From NCBI GenBank assembly GCA_020161435.1, contig JAIUNV010000003.1, positions 700,567 through 764,566 of the forward strand: a stretch of 64,000 nucleotides of DNA, given 5' to 3'. Source of the DNA: Bacteroidota bacterium (GTDB taxonomy: Bacteria; Bacteroidota; Bacteroidia; Chitinophagales; Chitinophagaceae). Shown here piece by piece: positions 9,060 to 17,777 of this stretch. Position 1 is the first letter of the stretch, and every line of letters starts with the position of its first letter. A model generated the notes under the pieces. That model saw nothing but the letters and a program-made list of their open reading frames with translations. It was not told where the DNA came from and searched no databases. The position numbers and the translations under genes are program-made.

Positions 9060-10322
9060 ATGAAAGTGGTTCATGTTTGCCTCAACAAAAATGGCGGCGC
9101 TGCCGCAGCAGCCTGGCGTTTGCACCTGGCCTTGTTGCAAAGCGGTGTGAACAGTTGGTTTTATACACTCGAACCCCGCGGTGCCGAAGACCCTGCACAA
9201 CAATGGATCTGCTGGAAAGAACCCAAATACAATTGCTGGCAAAGAATAAAAGCCTACAGCATCCGCAAATACTGGCAATGGCAAACAGCCGGCAGCAGAA
9301 AAGAGTTGCATACAATGGCAGTTACCTATGCGGCGCTGCTCCCCGGCATAACAGCAGAAATGGTTTCACTGCCCGATGCGCAAAAAAATATTTTGGAAGA
9401 CCCCCTGTTGCAGGATGCCGACATTATTCACCTGCATTGGGTCGCCCTCTTTATCAAACAGCATGAGTTTTTCCGTAGGGCCCGTGGCCGCTATGCCCTC
9501 TGCTGGACACTGCACGACCTCAACCCCATCAGTGGCTTATTTCACTACCATTACGATGTGAAACGCAATCCGCAGGCTGCCCTGTTAGAACAAGAAGTGG
9601 TGGCATTTAAACTGCGATGTATGCAAGAGTATGGGCAGTCAGTTGTAGCCATTGCACCCAACACCTGGATGCAGCAGCAAATACAGCAGTCGGATTTTGC
9701 CGCACACATGCAGGCGGTTAACATTCCTTACTGTTTGCCCAAGCAACCTGCCGCACCTGTAACCCGCTTACAAGCCCGCCGGCAATTGGGCATCGATGCT
9801 CATCAAACAGTGCTGCTGGCGGTGGTAGAAAGCACAACCGTGGCCCGCAAGCAAACAAACCTGATTTATGAAGTGGCGCCACAATTCCCCAATATTCAAT
9901 GGGAAATTGCCGGGCATTATACCAACGGCACACTTGCCGGCAGCAATATGCGGTTGCATGGTTTTATCAGCAACAACAGCTACATGCAACTGCTCTACAC
10001 TGCTGCCGATGCTGTGGTTATACCCAGTGCCGAAGACAACCTGCCCAATGTAATGCTCGAAGCCTTTGCCTGTGGCACACCTGTACTCAGTTTTGCCGTT
10101 GGCGGCATGCAGCAATATGTGGTGCCCGGGCTTACCGGCTACACCAGTACCAACATGAGTGCCGAAGGACTGCAACAACTCATTCAGCAATGGCTTGACG
10201 CTCCAGAAAAACCCGAAGCCAACGCTATCCGCCAATTTGCACAGCAGCATTTTGATGCACAACACATTGCTCAGCAACACCAGCAGCTGTACCAGCAATT
10301 GCTGACAACCTTACCATCATGA
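9060..10322 (+). CDS. Glycosyltransferase family 4 (GT-B)
   Basis: 420 aa from the ATG at 9060. The N-terminal Rossmann half opens MKVVHVCLNKNGGAAAAAW with the glycine-rich acceptor-side loop, and the C-terminal half has IPSAEDNLPNVMLEAFACG, the GT4 EX7E region that binds the donor sugar nucleotide. Histidine-rich DIIHLHWV and WTLHDLNPISG are typical of group-1 transferases that begin with a local-to-global N-terminal domain. The stop overlaps the next ATG as ATGA. Retaining transfer is inferred from the family; the sugar is unknown. Confidence 0.9.
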   Translation: MKVVHVCLNKNGGAAAAAWRLHLALLQSGVNSWFYTLEPRGAEDPAQQWICWKEPKYNCWQRIKAYSIRKYWQWQTAGSRKELHTMAVTYAALLPGITAEMVSLPDAQKNILEDPLLQDADIIHLHWVALFIKQHEFFRRARGRYALCWTLHDLNPISGLFHYHYDVKRNPQAALLEQEVVAFKLRCMQEYGQSVVAIAPNTWMQQQIQQSDFAAHMQAVNIPYCLPKQPAAPVTRLQARRQLGIDAHQTVLLAVVESTTVARKQTNLIYEVAPQFPNIQWEIAGHYTNGTLAGSNMRLHGFISNNSYMQLLYTAADAVVIPSAEDNLPNVMLEAFACGTPVLSFAVGGMQQYVVPGLTGYTSTNMSAEGLQQLIQQWLDAPEKPEANAIRQFAQQHFDAQHIAQQHQQLYQQLLTTLPS

Positions 10323-11191
10323 ACCCCTTTCCGAAAATATCCATCATTACCCCCAATTACAATGGCGGTGCCTACCTCGAAGCCACCATTCAATCGCTGG
10401 TAAACCAGCACTATCCCAACCTCGAATACATTGTGATAGATGGCGGCAGTACCGATCATTCAATGGAGATCATCAACCGCTACAGGCAGCACATGACGCA
10501 TATTATCAGCGAACCAGATAATGGTTTGTACCATGCTATTCAAAAAGGGATGGCCCTGGCTACCGGCGACATTATGGGCTGGCTCAATGCTGACGATATG
10601 CACCACCCTAAAAGCTTGTTTACCCTTGCCGAAATATTTACCAGCTTTCCGCAGGTACAGTGGCTCATGGGCAATCCTACCTACTTCGACGAAAAGGGCC
10701 GTACCATTCACTGCTATGGCATGGCCCGCATTTGCAAATATGACTACCTGATGCCCCGGGGCGGCTGGCTGCAACAAGAATCTACCTTCTGGACAAGAGC
10801 CCTTTGGGAAAAGGCCGGCAGCCGCATCAGCCAGCAATACAAATACGCCGGCGACTTCGAACTCTGGAGCCGCTTTTTCGATCATGCACAGCTATGTATT
10901 ACCGATACCTTGCTGGCAGGCTTCCGCTACCGCTCCAAGGCACAGCTCACCCTCGAACACTTTGACGACTACGTAAATGAAGTGAACGAAATCATCCGGC
11001 AAAAAAAACTGACACATACTACGAGCCGGTTTACACTATACAAAACACTGAAAGCTTTGAATCGCTTATTGGCTCGCTTAAAAATAGTCAACACTGCGTT
11101 TTTTGACCTTGTCATTCGCAGCAAACTGGGCGTCAATAATCCGGTGATCAGTTTCGACCGCAGCACACAAACGTATAAACTGAGCCAATAG
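10319..11191 (+). CDS. Glycosyltransferase family 2
   Basis: 290 aa. ISIITPNYNGGAYLEATIQS and YIVIDGGSTD form the nucleotide-binding strand and loop of a GT2, and GWLNADDMHHP supplies the DXD-like acidic motif. The sequence resembles WcaA/PGL-type inverting transferases. The start ATG overlaps the previous stop by 4 bp, implying translational coupling. The C-terminal 60 residues are basic (RLLARLKIVN and similar) and could lie on the membrane, although no clear transmembrane helix is visible. Confidence 0.9.
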   Translation: MNPFPKISIITPNYNGGAYLEATIQSLVNQHYPNLEYIVIDGGSTDHSMEIINRYRQHMTHIISEPDNGLYHAIQKGMALATGDIMGWLNADDMHHPKSLFTLAEIFTSFPQVQWLMGNPTYFDEKGRTIHCYGMARICKYDYLMPRGGWLQQESTFWTRALWEKAGSRISQQYKYAGDFELWSRFFDHAQLCITDTLLAGFRYRSKAQLTLEHFDDYVNEVNEIIRQKKLTHTTSRFTLYKTLKALNRLLARLKIVNTAFFDLVIRSKLGVNNPVISFDRSTQTYKLSQ

Positions 11192-12216
11192 TGGTATACC
11201 GTATTTATAGTATCACCGAAGGCATCCCGGCAGCTTTGCTGTCGGAAATTTTTGTGTGCACCGATACGTATGCCCTGACGGCTAACCCCGAAGAAGCCGA
11301 CTTTTTTGCCTACCCCACCCATTATCAGGTGGCGTATGATTATACCGCTGTTGATTTTTCACAGCACAATGTTGCGGCGGATATTCAACCGCTCATTCAG
11401 CAACGGTTTCAGGAATTAGAGGCATTGGCAGCCCGGTGCAACAAAAGAATCATTGCCGTGTACATCCGCGACAATGCTAAACCTTTGCCAGCGGAACATG
11501 CCATTGTATTTCGCACTTCGCTTACGGCTTCGGGCAGGCAGCGCAACGAATTTGCCTTTCCGGCCAACGGGCGTCCATTACTAACCAATGGTCAGGCGTT
11601 TCCCGAATTTCTGCCCTGGCAAAAAAAACCTGCCGTAAGCTTCAGAGGACAAGCAGCGCCGGAACAGCTGCCACGCAACGAAGCCTGGCGCAACTATTTT
11701 AACCTGCTGGCGCAGCAATGGGGTTGGAAAAAACGCTTTCCCATTCAGTACAACTTTGGCTACCTGCACCGGCGCAATGCCTTGCATTATTTGCAGCAAT
11801 CATCCAATATTCTGCTGGACTATCAACTAACCCAGACATCAGATATTTTTAGTGAAAATTCCCGCATGGCCTATGCCCGCAACCTGTTGCAACATCCGTA
11901 TGCATTGTGTGTGAGCGGTCACGGCAATTATTCTTTCAGGCTTTATGAAACCATGGCCGCAGCCCGCATACCGCTGTTTGTAAATACAGACTGTGTATTG
12001 CCGTTGGAAGAAAAGATAGACTACAGAAGGCTGTTTGTGTGGGTAGAAGCCGATCAGCTGCATCAGATAGTCCCAACCTTAATGGCCTATCATTTTACAT
12101 ACCAGGACAATGCTTTTATGCAACAGCAACAACAGATACAAAATACCTGGCTAGAGTATTTGGCTGGCAATAACTATTACCGGTGTATGCCATTGTATTT
12201 ACAACACTTCAGGTAA
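11191..12216 (+). CDS. Exostosin-like glycosyltransferase
   Basis: 341 aa. The C-terminal part has YALCVSGHGNYSFRLYETM followed by ARIPLFVNTDCVLPLEEKIDY, the donor-site pattern of exostosin (GT47-like) proteins. VSFRGQAAPEQ is the family's VSFRG strand. The GTG start at 11191 overlaps the upstream stop as TAGTG, the same junction as at 1131. There is no signal peptide, so it acts in the cytosol, unlike the Golgi eukaryotic exostosins. Bacterial members are mostly uncharacterised and occur in polysaccharide loci. Confidence 0.8.
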   Translation: MVYRIYSITEGIPAALLSEIFVCTDTYALTANPEEADFFAYPTHYQVAYDYTAVDFSQHNVAADIQPLIQQRFQELEALAARCNKRIIAVYIRDNAKPLPAEHAIVFRTSLTASGRQRNEFAFPANGRPLLTNGQAFPEFLPWQKKPAVSFRGQAAPEQLPRNEAWRNYFNLLAQQWGWKKRFPIQYNFGYLHRRNALHYLQQSSNILLDYQLTQTSDIFSENSRMAYARNLLQHPYALCVSGHGNYSFRLYETMAAARIPLFVNTDCVLPLEEKIDYRRLFVWVEADQLHQIVPTLMAYHFTYQDNAFMQQQQQIQNTWLEYLAGNNYYRCMPLYLQHFR

Positions 12217-12260
12217 CTGCAACAAACAGTGTTCAGCCAATACCATCATCATACATTCCC

Positions 12261-13292
12261 ATGCAATCAGCTCCTTTTGTATCCATAGTACTGTTTTGCT
12301 ATAATGCCGAAAAATTCCTGCGAAAAGCCATCGACAGCTTGCTGCAGCAATCGTATCAGCATTTTGAACTCATTATTATTGAAGATTGCTCTACCGATGG
12401 CTCAATGAGCATCGTAGGCAGTTACACCGACCCCCGCATCGTACTCATTTGCAACGAGCAGAACTCCGGTATTGCCTTCAATCGTCAGTTGGCGCTATCC
12501 GTAGCCAAAGGCAAGTATATATTTTGGATGGACAACGATGACATTGCTGCAACAGACAGAATAGTCAAACAGGTGGACTGTTTTGAACAGCATCCGGAAG
12601 TAGTGCTGTGCGGAACAAGTGCTGTTATCATCAATGAACACGATGAACAACTGCGTGAAATAACTTATCCCGCTACAGATGAAGCCATCAAGGCAGGCAT
12701 GTTTTTTGGATTTCCGTTTATGAGTCCTTCTGTAGGCATACGCATGGCAGCAGTAAAGCCGGCTCATGTCGAAGCCCTGTCGCTGGTAAATCAGGCCGAC
12801 GACTACACATTGTATAGTATGTTGATGGATACAGGAAGCTTTGTCAATCTTCCGGATAAACTCTACTACTATCGGGAACATACCGATCCCAACCGCATTA
12901 CCACCAACCCCGCAAGAGGCGCCGATATAGTAGCCGGAAGAAAAGTAGCGTGGAATATTCAGCTGACAGCAAAAGGGCTTCGGGCTGATGATGCAGTGCT
13001 GAGCTTGCATGACAAGCTTACTTATTATCCTCAATTGATTTCCCTGGCAGATCTGCAACATACAAAGGCATACCTGACATTGTTGCTTGAACTTTACCAG
13101 CGAAGTGCCCAACTTTCGATAGCACATAAGCGAATTATAAAGCAACACATAAGCAGATCAATAGCTAATCTGCTGCTTGCAGAACTGCCCTTTTCAGATA
13201 GGATTCAATATCAACTTCGTTTTGCCAGCTGGCTTTCATTTAAGCAACATGCCAAAATTGCGCTTAAACAAATACTGAGAAAAATTGCATGA
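12261..13292 (+). CDS. Glycosyltransferase family 2
   Basis: 343 aa from the ATG at 12261, the first Met before VSIVLFCYNAEKFLRKAID. IIIEDCSTDGS and YIFWMDNDDIAATDR give the GT2 nucleotide-binding and DXD motifs. Residues 220-343 form a helical, basic tail (many His, Arg and Lys), as in many O-antigen transferases. Forty-four bases separate it from the preceding gene; the frame upstream of 12261 overlaps that gene and has no conserved sequence. The sugar specificity is not assignable. Confidence 0.88.
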   Translation: MQSAPFVSIVLFCYNAEKFLRKAIDSLLQQSYQHFELIIIEDCSTDGSMSIVGSYTDPRIVLICNEQNSGIAFNRQLALSVAKGKYIFWMDNDDIAATDRIVKQVDCFEQHPEVVLCGTSAVIINEHDEQLREITYPATDEAIKAGMFFGFPFMSPSVGIRMAAVKPAHVEALSLVNQADDYTLYSMLMDTGSFVNLPDKLYYYREHTDPNRITTNPARGADIVAGRKVAWNIQLTAKGLRADDAVLSLHDKLTYYPQLISLADLQHTKAYLTLLLELYQRSAQLSIAHKRIIKQHISRSIANLLLAELPFSDRIQYQLRFASWLSFKQHAKIALKQILRKIA

Positions 13293-13328
13293 TAGCTTTA
13301 CTCGAAAATCATTACTTCACAAACCCAC

Positions 13329-14096
13329 ATGAAACATTTCATCTATCGCTTTTTACAGGCCAACATGCTCTTTTGCCTGCGGCTGTATGCCATGGGGCAG
13401 CGCAAGCTAAACATTATACAAGCGGGTGCCAATGATGGCAAATCCATCGACAACATGTTTCGGCTCATCACCCTGCCCAAAAGCCATGCCATTGTATTGG
13501 AGCCGGTGCCCCATATATTTAGCCAGTTGAAAAAAAACTATGCGGCTTACCCACAGGTGAGGCCTATGCAAATAGCTGTGGGCGATAATGATGCCATCAG
13601 CAGCTTACCCTTTCATTATTTAAAACCTGTACCCGGCGAACCCTTTTTGGAGATGTACAATTTGTGGGGCTCTTTTTCCCGGCAGCATCTGGAAAACTTT
13701 CGGGGCAATGTGCCCAATTTTGATACGCTTTTTTGTATGGAAGAAGTGCCTTGCCTCACCATCAATGCACTATACAAACAATCGGGCTTTGAACAACTCA
13801 ATATTTTGGCAACCGACACCGAAGGATACGATGGAAAAATCATTGACTCGGTAGATTTTGAAGTGGTGAGACCACACATCATTTGGTTCGAACATTATCA
13901 CATTCCAAAACCGGAACTCATTAGGTTAATCTTAAAACTTCGAAAAGAAAACTATCGTTGTTATTCATTAGGCTATGATACCCTTTGTGTGCACCGCCGG
14001 GTTCAATGGGCAGATGCCCTGCTGCGTTTCATGAGATTTGTACATCCCAACTGGTACCTGCCACCAAACTGTAGTGCCGAACTGAAAGCTGCGTAA
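13329..14096 (+). CDS. FkbM family methyltransferase
   Basis: 255 aa. The SAM-binding region LNIIQAGANDGKSIDNMF, VLEPVPHIFSQLKKNY and the C-terminal LATDTEGYDGKIIDSVDF, with acidic loop and helix, define the FkbM family. These enzymes O-methylate sugars or polyketides. The N-terminal helix (FLQANMLFCLRLYAMG) could be amphipathic but is too short and polar for a confident transmembrane call. It is co-directional with its neighbours and starts 36 bp after the preceding GT2. Confidence 0.88.
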   Translation: MKHFIYRFLQANMLFCLRLYAMGQRKLNIIQAGANDGKSIDNMFRLITLPKSHAIVLEPVPHIFSQLKKNYAAYPQVRPMQIAVGDNDAISSLPFHYLKPVPGEPFLEMYNLWGSFSRQHLENFRGNVPNFDTLFCMEEVPCLTINALYKQSGFEQLNILATDTEGYDGKIIDSVDFEVVRPHIIWFEHYHIPKPELIRLILKLRKENYRCYSLGYDTLCVHRRVQWADALLRFMRFVHPNWYLPPNCSAELKAA

Positions 14097-14149
14097 AACC
14101 AATTTTCCGAACTTACAAGCCTTACAACAAGCTATTGCAGCAAACCACC

Positions 14150-15424
14150 ATGGCAGCCCAACTGATACTCATAAGTGATGGCAAACCGTCTATCAACGGT
14201 GCCGGTATCAGCCAAACGCTGGCCAACCTGCTGGATGCTTACCCCGGAAAAATAACCTGTGTATGCGCCGATACAGAACAGCGCAGCCCAATGCCCGGCG
14301 AATTGCTCATGACCATTGCATATTATTCCACCGGGCCCTGGCGTTGTTGGAGCAACCGGCTAGGCCATTGGGTAAACCCCTACCTGTTGCGAAAGCAACT
14401 GCAATGGATGATGCAGCAGCCATTGGATACGACGGATTTACCGGCACCCACAGCAGCCACCGTACTGGTAAGTACCACTGTAGCCCACAAGTTGCTGTAT
14501 GCTTGGCGCCTCTTGAAAGCCGGCTACACCGTACTTCCATACTTTATGGACGACTGGATGGCAAATGATACCCGGCAATGGAATCACCGTCGCCAATGGT
14601 ACAACATACACCTGATTACCAAAGAGCTGTTGCAGCATGCACCCGCCTGGCTCATGATCAGCCGCCAGCTGGCCAACACCCTCCGCCACCGCTACAACCT
14701 CCTCCCCAAACCCACCCTCATCATCCACAATCCGGCACCCAGCATCGAGTTTGCAGCCAACAATTTGCAGTTGGCAAGGAGTACGGTTGCTGAAGATGAT
14801 CTTTCCTGCAAACTGCAAACCGCAAACTGCAAACTACAAACCACAAACCGCAAACTCGTTTACGCCGGCTCCATCTGGCCCATGCATGCCGATGCCCTCA
14901 TCGCAGTGGCCAAAGCCATTCACCTGCTGCAGGCACAGGGGCAAACGGCCTATGAACTCACCATTTATACCAGCGAAGCCCATTGGGCGCAATACCGCTT
15001 GCAGCTCACCGGCCCCGGGGTGCAGTACGGCGGCTGGAAGCCCTACCACGAAATACATGCCCCACTGCAACAAGCGTGGCTATTGGTATGCACCGCCAGT
15101 TTTGCGGAGGCCCACCAGGCCTATAGCCGCAGCAGTGTACAAACCAAACTCACCGATTACATGGCCTGTGGCAAGCCCATCTTATTCGTAGGTCCCGCCG
15201 ACGCTGCCAGCGGCGCCTTTGTAGAAGATTACGACTTGGGCTTTACGCTGGCCACGCAGGTACCGGCAGATATAGCCGAACGCTTGCAGGTCATTGCCCG
15301 CATGCCCGAACAAGACCACCGCAAGCAGCTCAACACCTTGCACGAAGCCCGCACCCGCTTCAGTAAGGCTTTGGTACAACAGGAGCTGTATGCGTTTTTG
15401 AAAAAGATTTCTTCCCGGCTGTAG
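14150..15424 (+). CDS. Glycosyltransferase family 4-like protein with inserted repeat tract
   Basis: About 424 aa; ATG at 14150 chosen, with a TTG at 14135 also possible. The N-terminal half includes LILISDGKPSINGAGISQ and VLPYFMDDWM. The C-terminal half has KLVYAGSIWPMHADALI, VCTASFAEAHQAYSRSS and KLTDYMACGKPILFVGP, consistent with a GT-B donor domain. Between the halves, at about residues 220-236, the protein carries a low-complexity CKLQTANCKLQTTNRKL stretch. It is encoded by a CAAACTGC-type tandem tract (14807-14856) that resembles intergenic repeats. The insert stays in frame and falls in the inter-domain linker, so the protein may still work. Confidence 0.78.
   Translation: MAAQLILISDGKPSINGAGISQTLANLLDAYPGKITCVCADTEQRSPMPGELLMTIAYYSTGPWRCWSNRLGHWVNPYLLRKQLQWMMQQPLDTTDLPAPTAATVLVSTTVAHKLLYAWRLLKAGYTVLPYFMDDWMANDTRQWNHRRQWYNIHLITKELLQHAPAWLMISRQLANTLRHRYNLLPKPTLIIHNPAPSIEFAANNLQLARSTVAEDDLSCKLQTANCKLQTTNRKLVYAGSIWPMHADALIAVAKAIHLLQAQGQTAYELTIYTSEAHWAQYRLQLTGPGVQYGGWKPYHEIHAPLQQAWLLVCTASFAEAHQAYSRSSVQTKLTDYMACGKPILFVGPADAASGAFVEDYDLGFTLATQVPADIAERLQVIARMPEQDHRKQLNTLHEARTRFSKALVQQELYAFLKKISSRL
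14807..14856 (+). repeat. In-frame 7-bp-type minisatellite inside a glycosyltransferase gene
   Basis: About seven imperfect tandem units of CAAACTG / CAAACCG / CAAACTA fill this stretch and keep the reading frame open. The 7-bp period is not a multiple of three, so consecutive units are read in different frames; only the current copy number stays in register. The tract lies between the two Rossmann halves of the enzyme. Confidence 0.75.
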
Positions 15425-15970
15425 ATAGCCTGCCCCGCCATAAGCGGGGAGTGCCCGCAGGGCGGGGTGTCTTCTCCCCCTCCTTTGGTGGGGTGCCCTT
15501 CAGGGCGGGGGAGGTCAAACTATAAATGAACATAAAATCATCTCACCCACCCCTCAAAACCGGTTCTATGCCTGCTGGTTCCCTTCCCCTCCACAGGAGG
15601 GGAGTTGCAAAACCGGTCGCAGCTGGCCAGCATTAGCTTCCTCCCCTCCTGCGGAGAGCCCGCCCCGCCATTAGCGGGGGGTGCCCTTCAGGGCGAAGAG
15701 GTTTCCTCCCCTCCTGCGGAGGGGTGCCCGCAGGGCGGGGTGGTTAAATCAAAACAGAATCAGCACCCATCTCACCCACCCCTCGCAGCCGGCTTCATGC
15801 AAGCCTGTTCCCTTCCCCTCCACAGGAGGGGAATTGTGAAACCGGCCGCTACTTGCCAACGTTTACTTTCCCCCCTCTTTCGGAGGGGGTGCCCTTCAGG
15901 GCGGGGGAGGTCAAACAACACCCAACCCACACCCTAACATTTAACATCCAACATCTACCATCTGTCATCC
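15425..15970 (+). repeat. Hairpin-rich tandem repeat cluster inside the polysaccharide operon
   Basis: Non-coding gap with multiple GC-rich palindromes, for example CCCCGC-N5-GCGGGG at 15433-15449, several GCCCGCAGGGCGGGG / GCCCTTCAGGGCGGGG units, and CCCCTCC-ACA-GGAGGGG at about 15586 and 15815. Two diverged direct copies of a roughly 124-bp unit lie at 15538-15660 and 15767-15891, offset by 229 bp. The right end (15931-15970) is an ACATCTACC / ACATTTAAC array that runs directly into the next gene. No gene, RNA or clear terminator with a T-run was found in it. The structure could attenuate transcription. Confidence 0.8.
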
Positions 15971-15979
15971 ACCCCCACC

Positions 15980-17068
15980 ATCCTCTTCGTTTGCACCGGT
16001 CTTGGCGGTGTGCACCGTGGCTTTGAAACACACATCCACGACCTGGCCACTGTGTGTATGCAGGCCCCCGATCGCCGTTTCAACGTGGCAGTCGCCTCCG
16101 CATACAATGTGCCCAACAGCACATACCCACACAAAAAGTTGTTGGCCATTTCCCGAAACAACAGGTGGTTACAACACCTCACCAGCAACCTCCACACCCA
16201 ATTCCATACCGAGCAACTCAGCATATTATTGCCGCTGTTGCTGCACATCCATCGTATCAAACCCCGCGTAGTGTATTTAGGCGAATACCAATTGTATTGC
16301 TGGTTGTACAAATGGCGCCAGCTGTTTGGCGGGCAATGGCAACTATGCCTCCACACGGGTGGCCAGGCTATGCCCGGTCTGTTTGTACCAGGCAAAGACT
16401 GGGTGCACCATGTAACCGACCGTTTTGTAGCATCCTGCCGGCAGCAGGGCTTTCCCGATACACATCAATTTGTTTTGCCACACCTCATCACCGAACAACA
16501 ACCCGTTGTGTCGGCTGCACTCGCCAACGTTCAGGCGGCAGCCCATGCACCCATTGTGCTCAGTGTTGGCTCCCTCGACGAATCAGTTAAAGGCATGCTA
16601 TCGCTCCTGAAAGCTTTGGCGCAATGCGGCAAGACTGTTTTTCCAATATTGCTGGGAGAAGCTTCACCAGAAACACCAGCCATCGAACAATATTTACAAC
16701 AACATTTTGGCAATGCTTACTACCTCGGAAAAGCCACACAACCAGAATTAGCTGCCTGGTACCAGACAGCCGATTTGTTGGTGTCCAACAGCAAAGCAGA
16801 GTCATTTGGTTTGGTCATGCTGGAAGCCATGCTGCAGGGCACGCCTGTCATTTGCCATCCATGGCCAGGGGCTCGTTGGGTATTTCAAGATTATGCTGCC
16901 TACTTTACTTCATCAGATATCGTAGGCATTGCGAAAACCATCTCCCAACATGTACAGCGAAAAAATCCGGCCATCTCTGCAGAACTACGCACCTATGTGC
17001 AACACCGGTTTGGCACATCATTGGCAGCACAATACATCACACAACTCAACAAGATGCTCACGGCATGA
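15980..17068 (+). CDS. Glycosyltransferase family 4 with unclear start codon
   Basis: About 362 aa. The conserved first strand TILFVCTGLGGVHRGFETH is encoded at 15977-16033 but has no ATG, GTG or TTG before it; the frame is closed by a TAA at 15935-15937. The first canonical codon, GTG at 16010, would delete that strand. Non-standard candidates are ATC at 15980 (used here) or CTG at 15962. The rest is intact: LSVGSLDESVKGMLSLL, ADLLVSNSKAESFGLVMLEAM with the EX7E motif, and CHPWPGARWV. The stop overlaps the next ATG (ATGA). Either a rare start is used or invading repeat DNA removed the original one. Confidence 0.8.
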   Translation: MLFVCTGLGGVHRGFETHIHDLATVCMQAPDRRFNVAVASAYNVPNSTYPHKKLLAISRNNRWLQHLTSNLHTQFHTEQLSILLPLLLHIHRIKPRVVYLGEYQLYCWLYKWRQLFGGQWQLCLHTGGQAMPGLFVPGKDWVHHVTDRFVASCRQQGFPDTHQFVLPHLITEQQPVVSAALANVQAAAHAPIVLSVGSLDESVKGMLSLLKALAQCGKTVFPILLGEASPETPAIEQYLQQHFGNAYYLGKATQPELAAWYQTADLLVSNSKAESFGLVMLEAMLQGTPVICHPWPGARWVFQDYAAYFTSSDIVGIAKTISQHVQRKNPAISAELRTYVQHRFGTSLAAQYITQLNKMLTA

Positions 17069-17763
17069 AATACGGTCCCTCTTTTTGGAAACGCCAATTC
17101 CGGATGGCCAAACGCAAGCCAGCAGTTGCATGGCTACGACACCAGCTGTGGTCGGAAGAGGTAAGCATCATCAGCAATGATTGTTTCGGCGGCGAGTATT
17201 ACCGCCTGCTACAGTTGCCTTACAACACACCCTTCGTGGGGCTGATGCTCATGGCACCTTGTTACATCAAACTGTTACAGCACTTTGATGAGTATATGGA
17301 ACAACCGCTTCATTTTGTGAACGAGTCCAAATACGCATCCCTCAATGTCCATCGCCAAGCCAATCCTTATCCCATAGGCATGCTCAACGATGTAGAGATT
17401 CATTTTCTGCATTACCACACTGCCGAAGAAGCAGCAGCTAAATGGAAACGACGTTGCCAACGCATCAACAAACAGAACATGCTGATCAAGTTTGCAGGTG
17501 AAAAAGATTTTGCAACAGATGAACATTATGCAGCGTTCAGCAAGCTGTCGTTCAGCAAAAAAATCAGTCTGGGTACCATGCCCCGGCCTGCAACAGAATC
17601 CTGCTATCACCTGATACCAGGCCTTACTTTTGATGGGGCCGCAGCATTTCATGTGGCACTAAAACACCTGTATCTCCCGGCACTCATCCGCACAGGAAAA
17701 GGATATCCTGAAAACGATTGGCAAAAATGGCTCACCCGCTGGATAGCGTGGAGCCTGCGCTGA
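17065..17763 (+). CDS. DUF1919 family exopolysaccharide protein
   Basis: 232 aa from the ATG at 17065, overlapping the upstream stop by 4 bp. ISNDCFGGEYYRLLQLPY followed by NTPFVGLMLMAPCYIKLL is the DUF1919 signature (family members begin with a similar ISNNCWGG strand), and HFLHYHTAEEAAAKWKRR is the second conserved block. DUF1919 proteins occur in capsule and exopolysaccharide loci and are suspected glycosyl- or phosphotransferases, but no reaction is established. It contains no membrane segment. Confidence 0.82.
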   Translation: MKYGPSFWKRQFRMAKRKPAVAWLRHQLWSEEVSIISNDCFGGEYYRLLQLPYNTPFVGLMLMAPCYIKLLQHFDEYMEQPLHFVNESKYASLNVHRQANPYPIGMLNDVEIHFLHYHTAEEAAAKWKRRCQRINKQNMLIKFAGEKDFATDEHYAAFSKLSFSKKISLGTMPRPATESCYHLIPGLTFDGAAAFHVALKHLYLPALIRTGKGYPENDWQKWLTRWIAWSLR

Positions 17764-17777
17764 CATGAATACGACTT

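Noticed and set aside
15425..15970. Possible CRISPR array
   Set aside because: Units are unequal, imperfect and palindromic without equal-length unique spacers, and no cas gene is near.
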